From Endotrypanum monterogeii (Eukaryota > Euglenozoa > Kinetoplastea > Trypanosomatida > Trypanosomatidae): a stretch of 47,775 nucleotides of DNA. The position numbers were made by a program, and so were the translations under genes. The notes beneath the pieces were generated by a model. That model was not told where the DNA came from. It saw only the letters and a program-made list of their open reading frames with translations, and searched no databases. Positions 31,947-41,866 of this stretch are shown piece by piece; position 1 is the stretch's first letter, and each line of letters opens with the position of its first letter. The DNA lies in NCBI GenBank assembly GCA_000333855.2, contig CM007324.1, forward strand, positions 1 through 47,775, in the 5' to 3' direction.

Positions 31947-34900
31947 ATGCCCATAATGAGACCTGTTCGTGTGGTGATGCACGCGCCCAGGCAACGCATC
32001 GCACTGCAAAGTCGCTTCGTGCAACGTAGCGGTGTGGGCGATATGCGTGCAACCGGACTTGTCGAACAGCACCGCGGGTGCATTTGTACCTCGTCCCTTA
32101 CGGCTTCCGTCGGTGGCGCGTCGCCATTTTCTACTCCGGTCGGGTACTTGAACGATGCTGCGACCTCAACGCCATCTCCGAGGACCGGTAGATCTCCTGC
32201 ACCACCATCCCCAGTAGAGGTACATCAAGTGATAGCACGCGCCGTGCGGAGTGGGAAATGGGAGCACGCTATTCGTCTCCTCCTCGGTGCCCTGCATAGC
32301 CACTCTGTGCCTCTCGCAGAGACGTATCAGCTGACTCTTCTAGCAGCACTGCGTAGCGGGGGATGGCGATCCACCGTGCAACTCACGACGCAAGTGGCTA
32401 CCAGCGCCCTCTCGGCGGCAGCTCTCTATCACACCGTGGCAGACCTGCTGCTCAAAAAAAAAGCATTTGATGTAGGGACCTCGAGCAACTCCCTCGATCA
32501 AGTAGTGCTGAAGGAACTTGTGCCACTTATGTTGGATGACTCTACGCAACACATAGTGTGGCACTCAAGGCACCGTGAGGCGGTACTGCGCGTTCTTCAG
32601 AGGGCACAAGATCCCCAGCAGATGTCAGCTCTGTTTCGTCGATGGACCGTGTCCGCCTCTTTTTACACCCTCTCCCCACTCCGGTACAGCGCAGAAGAAG
32701 CCACGCTGCTGATGAATGCGTTTTCTGTCACCGGGGACTGGTGCTCCGCAGAGACACTGCGGTCAAGTCTTTCCCAGGTATCTGATCCGCTTCTTCTTGA
32801 ATACGTGAAGGCGTTCGCGGTGGCTGTCCATCATGCTGGGACTAGAAAAACGGAGGAGCCGCAGCTTGTCCCGTGGGAGATTGCTTTAGACGTTGCTGCG
32901 AGGAGCAAGCAGAATGCAGAACTGCAAGCTGCCGTGACGGAACTTCTGAATGTGACGCGACGCGTTGCGGCCCCTGCCGATGCTGCAGGGTGGTGGTGGA
33001 CACCTAGCAGATCCATACACGCGCGATTGACAGAGCTCTACAAGCTCGTCGCAATAGATGTACCAGAAGCCGCACGATTTCTGGTGGAGCATCATTTGAC
33101 GATCGAGGAAGCGAAGAGGATGCTAGATGCTGTCCGCGTCTCCGGTGTGCTACATCGAGAAGGGTTTGACGCGCCTGCACGGTATGTAGGATGGGTGAAA
33201 ACCGTTTTGGTTTTGTGTAAGCGCTGTCCACATGCGTTGGTGTCCACTGACGGGTGTGCTGATGGACTTGTGCAGCTGCTGCCGCACCCTCATAGACAGG
33301 TACATCAGATTGAAGACAGCGCACCACCGGATCACCTTGCTTTATGGCAATACGTGACACAATCTGTGTCAGACAGCGATGTCGCGTACCCTGCCAATGC
33401 AGCTCGTCTCCTGGTCTACACATCATCGGTGTTACATTATGTGCGGCAGGCGGCCCTCCTGCCGGCGCAACTGGCAAAGGCTGAGGGAGAACTCTTAGCC
33501 GCTCTGGAACGGCAATTGTGCTCATCCAGCCCTCACCGAACAACCACAACACTTCTCACACGTCTCGAAGGCAAGTCTGATGCACTGTGTATCTTCCTCC
33601 GTACGATCAGCGCGTGCATCAAGGTGCCAGAGGCAGAGCGGTGTGTCAGACTGATGCTGAGCGACGCGACCTCAAGCGCTGATGAGCTCGTAGACGCACA
33701 GCTACTGAGCCTCCTAAAGCCTCTTGACGCACTAGGAACACCTGCGGAGGTGAGCGAAGCTGTCTGCGCTGCCGGCGAGACTTGTTGGACGTCTTCCTCT
33801 TCTCTCCCCCACTCCCCCTGCGCCCAGCTCGCGTGCCTCGCCGTGTGGTACACCTGTCATCAACTGCAACGTGGCGTTCCGATGGTTACGCTGCGACCTG
33901 CGCTCCGTCGCACTGACGCGTTTGCCCGGCGCCTTACGCACGATGCGGACGCGTTGCTTCTACTGAGCGCTCATCTGCAATGGCGTTGGGGCGCGTCACT
34001 GGAGGCGCTGCGGGCACAGGCTGTGCCTATTTTGGTGAGGCATGAAGCGTGGAGTGTTTTAGTTGATCTGCTGAAGCGCTTTTCTCACCCCCTATCCACG
34101 CAAGAACAACGCCTGTTGACGCGCTGTGAAGGAGAGAAAAAGGTGGAGAAATTACTGAACCTTGTTACGGAACAGAGCGCGAGAGCCGCGTGGAACTATT
34201 GGCAGTGTGAGATAAGTGGTGCAGGTGATGAACGACCACTACCCACGAACCTCTGCGACAGCTTTGTCTCTCTCCTCTTGTCTCAAGGATTTGTCTCGGA
34301 GGCGCACGCGGTGTTGGCGAGCAGTGATCTGTCGGACTACCCTGTGACATACACCACATGGTCACACGCTGGGCTACGTGTCTATGACTATGCGAGACGC
34401 CGGCGACAAGAGCTGGGGATGCAGCTGGAGGAATTGTGGGACGTGGTTGGCCTGGGAGAAAAAGGGGAAGATAGCCATAACCATAACATTCGGAGACGCG
34501 AAGCGGCGATTGCTCTTTCTCTATACGCCGCGTTAGCCTTTGAGCACACCCAGCGGGCAGCAGATGCAGCTCAACTGGTTTCGGCTGCAGTTGAATACGT
34601 ACAGCGATACGACCAAACAAACCACCACTGGAATCCCCAGTCCCCGTCTGACTCTACCGCGCTGCACAAGACGGATGCTCAACTCGCAGCATGCCTTCCC
34701 GATTACGTGCAGTGTGTCGCACCGCGGCTCATATCACTAGCGCTCGGCTTCAGCGACGGGCCATCAAGTAGTTCGGCAATGAATACCGCCTCGCTGGGCG
34801 TTGATAGCGCTGCTGAAGCAGCAGCGCTGCAAACGGCTATGTGTTTGTTCCCCCTCACTTCGATGTGCGAGGCTGCAGTCATCGCATGGTCAGAGACGAT

Positions 34901-37544
34901 GACACGGCTCTACACGTCAGTTGCCGCTTGTGCGACCGATGCTACGCCGGCAGTTGTGGCGTTGGGGCAACGGGTGCTGCTTCAGGCAGTGGCGAGAAAC
35001 GTTGCGGTGGAGCCCTCATATCTACGTCTCGTGCTCTCGACAGGCTTGTTTTCCCAGACGTTGCTTGCTGCAGCTCGACAGTGTCTCCTCCTGAGGCGTG
35101 GCAAGACGGCGCCAAGCTCGTATCGTGCAGATATTGCTGCCACTGCCGTCTACGTGGCGTATTCGCTTGCTGGCCGTGGGGACTACTGTGGAGCACTGGA
35201 ATGGGTAGAGGAGTTCGAGCTGTGGCCAGAGGTCGAGGAAGCGGGAAAGGAGAGCTCAGCAGAGCAATCAAAAACGTTCGTGGATGCCGCAGCGCACCTG
35301 TCGTGGATTCGGGCCGCTCACTGGGGTTCTCAGCGACTCTCCAACCAGCGCGCTGCTCTCTGTCAAAGTCGCCGTGAGGTTCAGGACGCAGTTGGTGGAG
35401 ACTCTGTGCCGTATGAACCTCCCTCACGGAGTGCTCTCGACCGCCTCATCGACGTTGAGGCCTGGGAAGAGGCGCTGGACACTATTTTATATGTGGCGTC
35501 AGCTTCACAAGACGTGGAAAGTCTTTTCTCGGAGGAAGCCGTGAGAATGATGGAGGTGCGTGATGCGTGCCTCTCCGCAGATGTGCTGAACTCGGTAATG
35601 CACTGCGTAGCCCGATGCGCACTGTGGCAAACCACAGTGCAGGCGTGGATGCTTCTCACCAATCAAGTTCCTTTTCTTCCCTGGGGGACTTGCGCTACGG
35701 TCATGGCACCAAGTTTACGCGAGCTGCTGCATGCGATGGTGCGTCAAGGTGCGCTGCCTCACGAGATCGGCACAGTTGTGGCGTGGATAGTGATGCGCAT
35801 GGACCTGCCGACGTCCGCAACATCTGTCTTTTCTTCCCTCTTCATGGATTGCATCAACTCTTCTAGTAGCGCTCCTTCGTGTGCGTGGACAGCGGCAGAA
35901 AAGCAATTGTGTACTGAGATTGTTGCGCAGCTGCGGCGATGGGGCAGTGAGCAGCGCGTGCAAGAGGCTGGACTCGGGATTGTGGAGTCCCGGGCATCCT
36001 TCTCTTCACTCGCCTTTCCCCTTGTGGCGTCTCTTAGTGAGGAGTCTGCAGCGCTGTCGTTGTCACCTCTGCCAAAGTCGTGGTTGCCACCTGGTCTGCC
36101 TCCGCTGTCACCAGAGGAGCTCGACACACTGGCTGTAGTTGCCCCACTGCTGCTACTCGCCTCGGCGCCGCAGTTGGAGTCGCTTGCAGCTCAGCACCTG
36201 AACGGCAGGTTCCAGGCACACGAGCTGAAGGCCCTTCTCCACCTCTACAAAAAAGAGATTTCGAAGCGCGTCGATGTCGTGCGTGACCCTGACGCGTCGC
36301 TCGTTCAGTACCTCGCCCAAAACCCAACCCTGCTCGTGCTGCTCTCACAGTGGTGGGAGGAGAGACGTGTGCAAAGTCTGGAGCGGCGCAACTGCAACAC
36401 GGCTGCGGCGGAGTGGATGTCACAACGTCTTTTCGACGGCCTCTTGCCACTGTGCACTGCGAGGGAGCTCTGGAAGGCGTGCGAGGAGCCGGCAAGAAAG
36501 TTGGCAGGCTGCAGGTGGTCGGCTGTGGCAGAGGAAGAGCTCTGTCACGAATTGCTGCTGCGCCACGGCAAGATCCCGACGAAGCTGCGTACCGCACCGC
36601 AGCTGACGCGGCAAGACATCGCACACTACTGGAGTTGCCTTCATCGACTTCTCTTGCCAGGAATGCATTTTGGCCCACTGGAGCTCTGCTGCCTTGCCAC
36701 CTATGTACCAGCCCTTGCTGAGGTGCGAACCAAGTGCCCAGAGGTCACCCAGCCGGCCTACTTCGACGCCGTTGCCGAGATCGCCAATCACGCGTACTTG
36801 CTGTACTTCTGCCCCAGCCGGGTGCCTGTCGAGGATACTCTGAGCTACTTACGTCGCCCCCATTCACCTGCCACGATTGCAGCGGTTATGACAAGCGCCT
36901 TCAAGAAACTCAAGCTGCTTCACACGCAGCTCTCAGAGGCTCACAAAACAGCGGCGCGTGGCTATCAGCTACCGTTCGAGTGGAACGCTGAGTCTACCGC
37001 TCCAGAGCAGCGACCACTGAAGCTTGACCAGCATATCGCTGCTTCTCGCCAACGTGTAACCCACAAAGGGGCTCCTGCAGTGGGAGTGGCTCCCGTCCTG
37101 GCAACTGTCGCAGACCTCAGATCGACGCTTCTGCGCCAGTGGACGCGGTGGGCGATTGCGACAGTGAGCACGGGCTCGCCGAAGCTGTTGCCGCGTGAAG
37201 CTTCATTACTTCTAGTGGAGTGGACCAAGGAGGCGCTTCAGTCGGACTTAGGTGGCCCTCGCGCATCTGAGCCTTGCAACACCGTCCTTACCGCTGTGGA
37301 GATGAAGACTGGTGAGGCGCGCGCGCTGTGGAGGCAAGTGGCGCAGACAGGGAAGCGCGAATTGCAGCGATACCGCTGCCGTGAACTTAGCGTTGTGTGG
37401 GGGATTCTCAGCGAAGCAAAAGTGTGGGACGCAATGGACGCCGGGCACGTGGCGGTGCTCCGCAAACTTGTGTGCCCCTCTGCTTCAAAAATTACAGCAC
37501 TGCCTCCCAAGCGCAATGCGTCGCAGCAGCAATACAAGAGGTGA
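31947..37544 (+). CDS. Giant helical-repeat protein, PPR-like
   Basis: 1865 residues, the largest gene in the window. The N-terminal ~45 residues are basic and lack acidic residues (MPIMRPVRVVMHAPRQRIAL), consistent with mitochondrial import. From about residue 90 the protein is a chain of short amphipathic helix pairs, for example SGKWEHAIRLLLGALH (102-117) and AETYQLTLLAALRSGGWRSTV (in two helices, 124-144), which resemble degenerate pentatricopeptide (PPR) or related alpha-solenoid repeats. Such proteins bind RNA or ribosomal RNA in trypanosomatid mitochondria; this role is inferred. There is no enzymatic motif. The C terminus is basic (LPPKRNASQQQYKR). Codon use is GC3-rich over the whole length, and many long antisense frames are just shadows. 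The gene is intact. Confidence is high that it is a gene, modest for the repeat type. Confidence 0.9.
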   Translation: MPIMRPVRVVMHAPRQRIALQSRFVQRSGVGDMRATGLVEQHRGCICTSSLTASVGGASPFSTPVGYLNDAATSTPSPRTGRSPAPPSPVEVHQVIARAVRSGKWEHAIRLLLGALHSHSVPLAETYQLTLLAALRSGGWRSTVQLTTQVATSALSAAALYHTVADLLLKKKAFDVGTSSNSLDQVVLKELVPLMLDDSTQHIVWHSRHREAVLRVLQRAQDPQQMSALFRRWTVSASFYTLSPLRYSAEEATLLMNAFSVTGDWCSAETLRSSLSQVSDPLLLEYVKAFAVAVHHAGTRKTEEPQLVPWEIALDVAARSKQNAELQAAVTELLNVTRRVAAPADAAGWWWTPSRSIHARLTELYKLVAIDVPEAARFLVEHHLTIEEAKRMLDAVRVSGVLHREGFDAPARYVGWVKTVLVLCKRCPHALVSTDGCADGLVQLLPHPHRQVHQIEDSAPPDHLALWQYVTQSVSDSDVAYPANAARLLVYTSSVLHYVRQAALLPAQLAKAEGELLAALERQLCSSSPHRTTTTLLTRLEGKSDALCIFLRTISACIKVPEAERCVRLMLSDATSSADELVDAQLLSLLKPLDALGTPAEVSEAVCAAGETCWTSSSSLPHSPCAQLACLAVWYTCHQLQRGVPMVTLRPALRRTDAFARRLTHDADALLLLSAHLQWRWGASLEALRAQAVPILVRHEAWSVLVDLLKRFSHPLSTQEQRLLTRCEGEKKVEKLLNLVTEQSARAAWNYWQCEISGAGDERPLPTNLCDSFVSLLLSQGFVSEAHAVLASSDLSDYPVTYTTWSHAGLRVYDYARRRRQELGMQLEELWDVVGLGEKGEDSHNHNIRRREAAIALSLYAALAFEHTQRAADAAQLVSAAVEYVQRYDQTNHHWNPQSPSDSTALHKTDAQLAACLPDYVQCVAPRLISLALGFSDGPSSSSAMNTASLGVDSAAEAAALQTAMCLFPLTSMCEAAVIAWSETMTRLYTSVAACATDATPAVVALGQRVLLQAVARNVAVEPSYLRLVLSTGLFSQTLLAAARQCLLLRRGKTAPSSYRADIAATAVYVAYSLAGRGDYCGALEWVEEFELWPEVEEAGKESSAEQSKTFVDAAAHLSWIRAAHWGSQRLSNQRAALCQSRREVQDAVGGDSVPYEPPSRSALDRLIDVEAWEEALDTILYVASASQDVESLFSEEAVRMMEVRDACLSADVLNSVMHCVARCALWQTTVQAWMLLTNQVPFLPWGTCATVMAPSLRELLHAMVRQGALPHEIGTVVAWIVMRMDLPTSATSVFSSLFMDCINSSSSAPSCAWTAAEKQLCTEIVAQLRRWGSEQRVQEAGLGIVESRASFSSLAFPLVASLSEESAALSLSPLPKSWLPPGLPPLSPEELDTLAVVAPLLLLASAPQLESLAAQHLNGRFQAHELKALLHLYKKEISKRVDVVRDPDASLVQYLAQNPTLLVLLSQWWEERRVQSLERRNCNTAAAEWMSQRLFDGLLPLCTARELWKACEEPARKLAGCRWSAVAEEELCHELLLRHGKIPTKLRTAPQLTRQDIAHYWSCLHRLLLPGMHFGPLELCCLATYVPALAEVRTKCPEVTQPAYFDAVAEIANHAYLLYFCPSRVPVEDTLSYLRRPHSPATIAAVMTSAFKKLKLLHTQLSEAHKTAARGYQLPFEWNAESTAPEQRPLKLDQHIAASRQRVTHKGAPAVGVAPVLATVADLRSTLLRQWTRWAIATVSTGSPKLLPREASLLLVEWTKEALQSDLGGPRASEPCNTVLTAVEMKTGEARALWRQVAQTGKRELQRYRCRELSVVWGILSEAKVWDAMDAGHVAVLRKLVCPSASKITALPPKRNASQQQYKR

Positions 37545-37990
37545 CTCCTCAGTCTCTCATGATGTGTGCTCTTCGCATCCCACTACCACCCCATCCCATC
37601 CTCTCGTGGCTGAGTAGAGGTGAAGTTAGATAAACTAAGGGCCATACGCCTCAGCCAACGACACGCAGGCACGGATATACCTGTGCTAACAGCAACGACC
37701 TACATAAAAAATACACACAGACACAGAAAGAGAAATACGCTTCTTTAGTTGCGTGCGCACAGTACACTGTTGCCCTCCTCCCGTGATATTCTGCAATTGC
37801 TTCCATGCTCGTCAGTATCCCCCCCACCCCACCCCCCTGTTCTCTCCAATGTCTCTACACACACACACACACACCATCTCCTCTCTCGGAATAAATCACC
37901 TCTGCGACGTACTCTCCAACCAAAGACACAACTAAGGTGACCTCAAGGAGAACCACCTTCTTGCTGCACTGGCGCTACCGGACCCCTGAT
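37545..37990. other. Intergenic spacer
   Basis: Short spacer. (CA) repeats occur at about 37857-37873, with several C runs. No gene seen. Confidence 0.5.
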
Positions 37991-38038
37991 TCTCTTCCCC
38001 CCCCCCTCCCCACCCCTCCCTCTGCCCCGCCCGTACAG
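37991..38038 (+). promoter_or_regulatory. Splice acceptor for KAR5/GEX1-like gene
   Basis: A nearly unbroken C/T tract (37990-38034) ends in TACAG at 38038, 12 nt before the ATG at 38051. This sets the start and rules out the longer frame beginning at a GTG (37937), which would be removed by splicing. Confidence 0.75.
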
Positions 38039-38050
38039 CGAGGGTACGGG

Positions 38051-39841
38051 ATGAGGCAAAATTGTCTTCCGTGTATCTCGCCTCGCCTCGCGTGTGTGAA
38101 GTGGGGAAGGTGTGTGTGGCTCATATCGGTATGCGCAGTCACTGTCATCTCACTAAGCAGCTGCGCGCTTGCCTGGCCACAGCTCTTTTTTGCGAAGCGT
38201 CCAGAAAGGCCACCCCCGCCTACACAAGTGAAGGCGGACGACACGCCTGCGGGCACACACCCCCACCTGCTACCCAGTGGACAGCTGCACGGAGAGCAGG
38301 CCCGCATGCTTTGGGAGGAAGTAGAGGCGAAAGGACGCCTAAGCCCATGCTGGAAGCACTCCCTAGAGCTTTTGCATGCCAAGTGCTCGGAGGTCCAAGC
38401 CGAGGACACGATGCGTAGCCGACTGGGACTCCTCATGGCTACGTGTGACGCGAGGAGTGACGGACGCGCGCATCCAAATTTTCACTGTGCCTCCGATGCT
38501 ACACGGTTTTCTGGGATGTCAGTCCGTGAAGTGCGTCGGTGCGTTCAAGAGTTGTCTGACGGTGCCTACGCAGCCTTCCTACAGTATCGCCTGCATGCGG
38601 ACGTGTTGTGCGCCTACTTGGAAGAGGAGCTATACCAACAGCGCACCGAGGCCGCGGTTGCCGCAATGCACCTTGAGATGCAGCGCAGTGCAGGTATGCT
38701 GAGTGCACTGCACCACTCCGCAGTGGAGGTACTGGCCACTATGAAGGACTCGCAGTTGCTTCAGCGGGAATCCCAGGAGGCCGCGTCATCCTTGAGCGAA
38801 CAGTTGAGCTTCCTGCAGAACGGCCAGCGGGCGGCACTGCAGTCACTGCAGCAGGCCGCCGACGATATTTTGCGCACCAGCACCCGTACTGACTCGTCGC
38901 TCAGCGACCTGCACGCACGCGTGCGAGAGGTTGCTGCCGAAGCGCTCGCCTCTGTGGAGGCCTTGAGCCACGAATCCCTCAAGAAGTTCTCAGAGGTCGA
39001 GGCGCAGACGCGTGGGGTGGTGCAGCTCATACGGCAAATGGACGACCTGCACCACTTGCTGACGCGTCAACGCATTCCATCGAATCGCGTTGTTTGGATC
39101 CTTGGATGGATTTTGGGTTTGCTTGTGGTCACGAGCTTTCCGCAAACAGCAGCTGCACGGCTGCCGGCCACACTGCTCACGATCGCCGGGACTGTTGGCG
39201 TCCCGCTGTTGCGGTGGTGGGGCGGACAGGCATGGTGGCTTCCCCTGCACGCAACGGTGTGGGAGGCTTTCTGCTTATCGATGGCAGTAGGGCTTGTGGG
39301 TCACTGTGCCTATCACTACACCCCAATGAAGAAGTGGCGGCACGAGAGCCTGGTGCGAGAGGAAGCCATCCGCGTCTGGGGGGAGTTACAACTGCAGCAG
39401 CAACAACAACAAAGCCGACCCTGCGGTGCCCTCGAGCACTCGTGCAGGCCTCAAATCCCCGTGTTGAGTCTTCAGCATTATTCGCGCATGGTCGAGAACG
39501 CAGCACTAATGCCATCGATGACTGTCATCGACACACGACCGCCGTTGTCCATAGCGGTGTCTCCGCGCTGCGATGACGTGAAGGTGACTACGACCACAGC
39601 TGACGGCTCTCCGGACACCGTACACATTGATGGCATTGCGCGTCTAACAGACGATGTGTCTAGCACCGCAAGTACACCAAAGCGCAAGCGCGGTCGCCCT
39701 GTGGCCGCAGGCAACGACAGCGCTCGGAACCACACCAAGAAGCAGCGGAACGATCTAGCAGGCAGCAATTTGTGCACCAATGTCAGCCCCAAACGTTCAA
39801 CAACACGCCGCACCTGTCGAGCGACACGTGGGAAGGAATAA
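38051..39841 (+). CDS. GEX1: KAR5/GEX1/Brambleberry-family nuclear fusion protein
   Basis: 596 residues. Layout matches the KAR5/GEX1/Brambleberry family of nuclear-envelope proteins needed for karyogamy: an N-terminal signal-anchor helix (~20-45), a lumenal Cys-rich domain, a long coiled coil, then membrane helices. The Cys-rich part has SPCW (98-101), Cys112, RLGLLMATC (124-132), Cys146, Cys164, then DVLCAYLEEELYQQRTE (184-200), in the order and spacing I associate with the family. The coiled coil spans ~205-340. Hydrophobic helices lie at ~347-362, 370-387 and 400-420. The C-terminal tail is basic and holds KRKRGRP (544-550), resembling both an AT-hook and a nuclear localisation signal. 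Function in nuclear fusion after cell fusion is inferred from the family. The gene is intact. The assignment is by motif and architecture only. Confidence 0.72.
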   Translation: MRQNCLPCISPRLACVKWGRCVWLISVCAVTVISLSSCALAWPQLFFAKRPERPPPPTQVKADDTPAGTHPHLLPSGQLHGEQARMLWEEVEAKGRLSPCWKHSLELLHAKCSEVQAEDTMRSRLGLLMATCDARSDGRAHPNFHCASDATRFSGMSVREVRRCVQELSDGAYAAFLQYRLHADVLCAYLEEELYQQRTEAAVAAMHLEMQRSAGMLSALHHSAVEVLATMKDSQLLQRESQEAASSLSEQLSFLQNGQRAALQSLQQAADDILRTSTRTDSSLSDLHARVREVAAEALASVEALSHESLKKFSEVEAQTRGVVQLIRQMDDLHHLLTRQRIPSNRVVWILGWILGLLVVTSFPQTAAARLPATLLTIAGTVGVPLLRWWGGQAWWLPLHATVWEAFCLSMAVGLVGHCAYHYTPMKKWRHESLVREEAIRVWGELQLQQQQQQSRPCGALEHSCRPQIPVLSLQHYSRMVENAALMPSMTVIDTRPPLSIAVSPRCDDVKVTTTTADGSPDTVHIDGIARLTDDVSSTASTPKRKRGRPVAAGNDSARNHTKKQRNDLAGSNLCTNVSPKRSTTRRTCRATRGKE

Positions 39842-40828
39842 GTCTCTTCTTTTTATCACTCACACGCGTCTCTGTGTTCATTTCTCTACTCCTTTACATG
39901 TGGCCGTCGCTCAATGTCATCTCTGTTTTTTTTTCCCCCTACCCCCCCCCTCACACACAAGCACACGCTACATATAAATAAATATTTATATATTTTTATA
40001 TATTCTTTATTTTTTGTGTCTGTAACTCGCGCCATTTACCTTTTGTTTTTTTGTACACAGCTTCTGATTGGGCAGAGGGTTTGAGCAAGGGGCATGGGGA
40101 GGGCAGAGCAGAGAACCTGCACTCCTCCCTTGCACCTCTCCCGCCCCCCTCCACCACCACCCCCTCGTTTTTTTTCTCTGCTTCACCAAAGCGCACCTGT
40201 TTTTTTTGGGGGGAGTCTCCGCTGTCCTCCCCCTCCTCCCCCCTCCTTCAGTTTATTCCCCCTTATACAAATGCATGTGTACCCGACTACTGTCTATCCT
40301 GGAAAAGTGCCTCCCCCGGCAACGACGCGAGTAAGGGGTGGGGGGAAGGAAGACACAAACCTCATCTCCCCTTTACCTCGTATGCTCACTTATGCATTTC
40401 GGATGTCGCTGATACATCTGCAAAAAAAAAAAAGATTTTCACTAGTGCTCGCAGTCAGAGACCAACTCATAGATCCTCAGCCATCATACATGGTGGTGGT
40501 GCCTTCCCATGTGCCTCTTTCGGTATGAGGTACATCTATACCCCACGTGTTGACTACTTCCTCCCCCCCCGACTTCACGGCATCGTATCTCTCCACCACC
40601 TACCCATCCACCCCCCCCCACCCCACACACACACAATCTTGTTTGTTTGGGCTCTGTTAGGTCCTCGGAAGGGGTCTTCACATTCAAAAAAGAAAACAGT
40701 ATATTTGTGTCAGATAACGCCCCACAACGGCAGTGGCGTGTCAGTGCCGAAGCGTCTTTTTTCTGAACAAGGTCGAGACACCCCTCTCCTCTCTGCCCAA
40801 CGTGTGCTCACCCTACCGAAACCCGAGA
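39842..40828. other. Intergenic spacer
   Basis: Non-coding. An AT-rich 3' UTR-like block (39968-40015, TATAAATAAATATTTA pieces) is followed by alternating C-rich, T-rich and G-rich runs. Open frames of up to ~260 codons are translations of pyrimidine tracts. CA repeats lie at about 40623-40634. The next gene's frame is open back to a GTG at 40733. Confidence 0.5.
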
Positions 40829-41866
40829 ATGCTGACTTGTAGTGTAGAAGAGGGAAATCGCGCTCGCAGCGGCGCCTCGATAGCGGCCGAGGAGCTCAGT
40901 GGCTGGGCCTCTGTTGCAGAAGCACTTCTCGCAACGTGTGCACGCGCTGCCCTTGTCGATGCCGAGGAACCGTCTGCGCGAGCGAGGCTGGTTGTCGAGA
41001 GCGCCGAATCTCTTGCAGCAATCGCACAGGCCCACGTAATCGGTATAGCCGCGCTTCACAGCTGCGCAGCCACGAAGGAAAATCAGCGGTGCGGTGCCCT
41101 TGCCGAGCAGCCACATGCCTCGCATCAAGAATGTCACGCGATAGATGCACATCTGGTCACTGAGCGCACCTCTCGCGCCGCCCTGGAAAAAGAATTACAC
41201 CATCTCGCAAGCGAGCTGCAGATCATGCAGGATGACAGACAGAAGTTGCAAACAGAGCGCACCGCCGTGTGGTGTGCCGTACGAGAGACGCAGGCTATGT
41301 TAGGCCTCAAGTGCCCTGCGGAGGCGACGATGGAGGAACATATCCAGGCATTGTGCTTCTGGATAAAGAAGACAGAGGAAGCGCGAATCAACGCATCGGC
41401 TCTGGAGCAGGAAACCCCCCAGCTGCCCCACACAGTCACCCCTTATCACACGGCGCCTCTATCGTACAAGCGCATCCTTCCGTCCACGCCGGTGAACCCC
41501 GTTGCAGCCTCGCTGTTGAGGGTCAGGGATCATGTGGTGCAGATGCGCGAGCCCTCTGCGGAAACGCTGAAAATGGCGATAAACATGTCTCGACATTGGA
41601 GAGACGAAATAAGAACACCGTGGGCCCCGTCACCGCGAGAAGAAGCTGCGATGGCGGCAGGTAAAGCAATGGTATCGACTCCCACATCTCTCACAGCGAA
41701 TGGATCGGCGGGCCGGTCTCGCTTCACCACACCCTATCGCACTACGAAGAGCTCCTCAACGGAAGGCGCGGCTGCCTCGCCGCCCTTGCTGACACACATA
41801 ACAAAACTGCAGAGGGAACTCAATGACTTGCGACGGGAACTGGGCCCAACAAACCTCTCACCTTGA
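40829..41866 (+). CDS. Coiled-coil protein of unknown function
   Basis: 345 residues. Alanine-rich helical N terminus (~18-75), a coiled coil at ~110-158 (SRAALEKELHHLASELQIM, DDRQKLQTERTAVW), a proline-containing linker, and a final heptad stretch (THITKLQRELNDLRREL, near the C end). The middle contains TPYHTAPLSYKRILPSTP and a Ser/Thr-rich basic region (SRFTTPYRTTKSSST) that look like phosphorylation or microtubule-associated segments; this is a guess. No family recognised. Start is the first ATG (40829); upstream frame uses GTG only. AG at 40827 is almost adjacent, so the real acceptor is more likely near 40770. Confidence 0.75.
   Translation: MLTCSVEEGNRARSGASIAAEELSGWASVAEALLATCARAALVDAEEPSARARLVVESAESLAAIAQAHVIGIAALHSCAATKENQRCGALAEQPHASHQECHAIDAHLVTERTSRAALEKELHHLASELQIMQDDRQKLQTERTAVWCAVRETQAMLGLKCPAEATMEEHIQALCFWIKKTEEARINASALEQETPQLPHTVTPYHTAPLSYKRILPSTPVNPVAASLLRVRDHVVQMREPSAETLKMAINMSRHWRDEIRTPWAPSPREEAAMAAGKAMVSTPTSLTANGSAGRSRFTTPYRTTKSSSTEGAAASPPLLTHITKLQRELNDLRRELGPTNLSP

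Noticed and set aside
33004..33552. 182-codon minus-strand frame, and similar ones to 36.8 kb (for example 36034-36678)
   Set aside because: Shadows of the high-GC3 giant gene; antisense frames are expected to be open there.
37937..38050. GTG-started extension of the KAR5/GEX1-like gene
   Set aside because: A strong polypyrimidine tract and CAG lie inside it, so it would be spliced off; GTG starts are not expected.
40051..40842. 263-codon plus-strand frame upstream of the coiled-coil gene
   Set aside because: Pro/Ser/His-rich translation of C- and T-runs in a spacer, overlapping the next gene's start.
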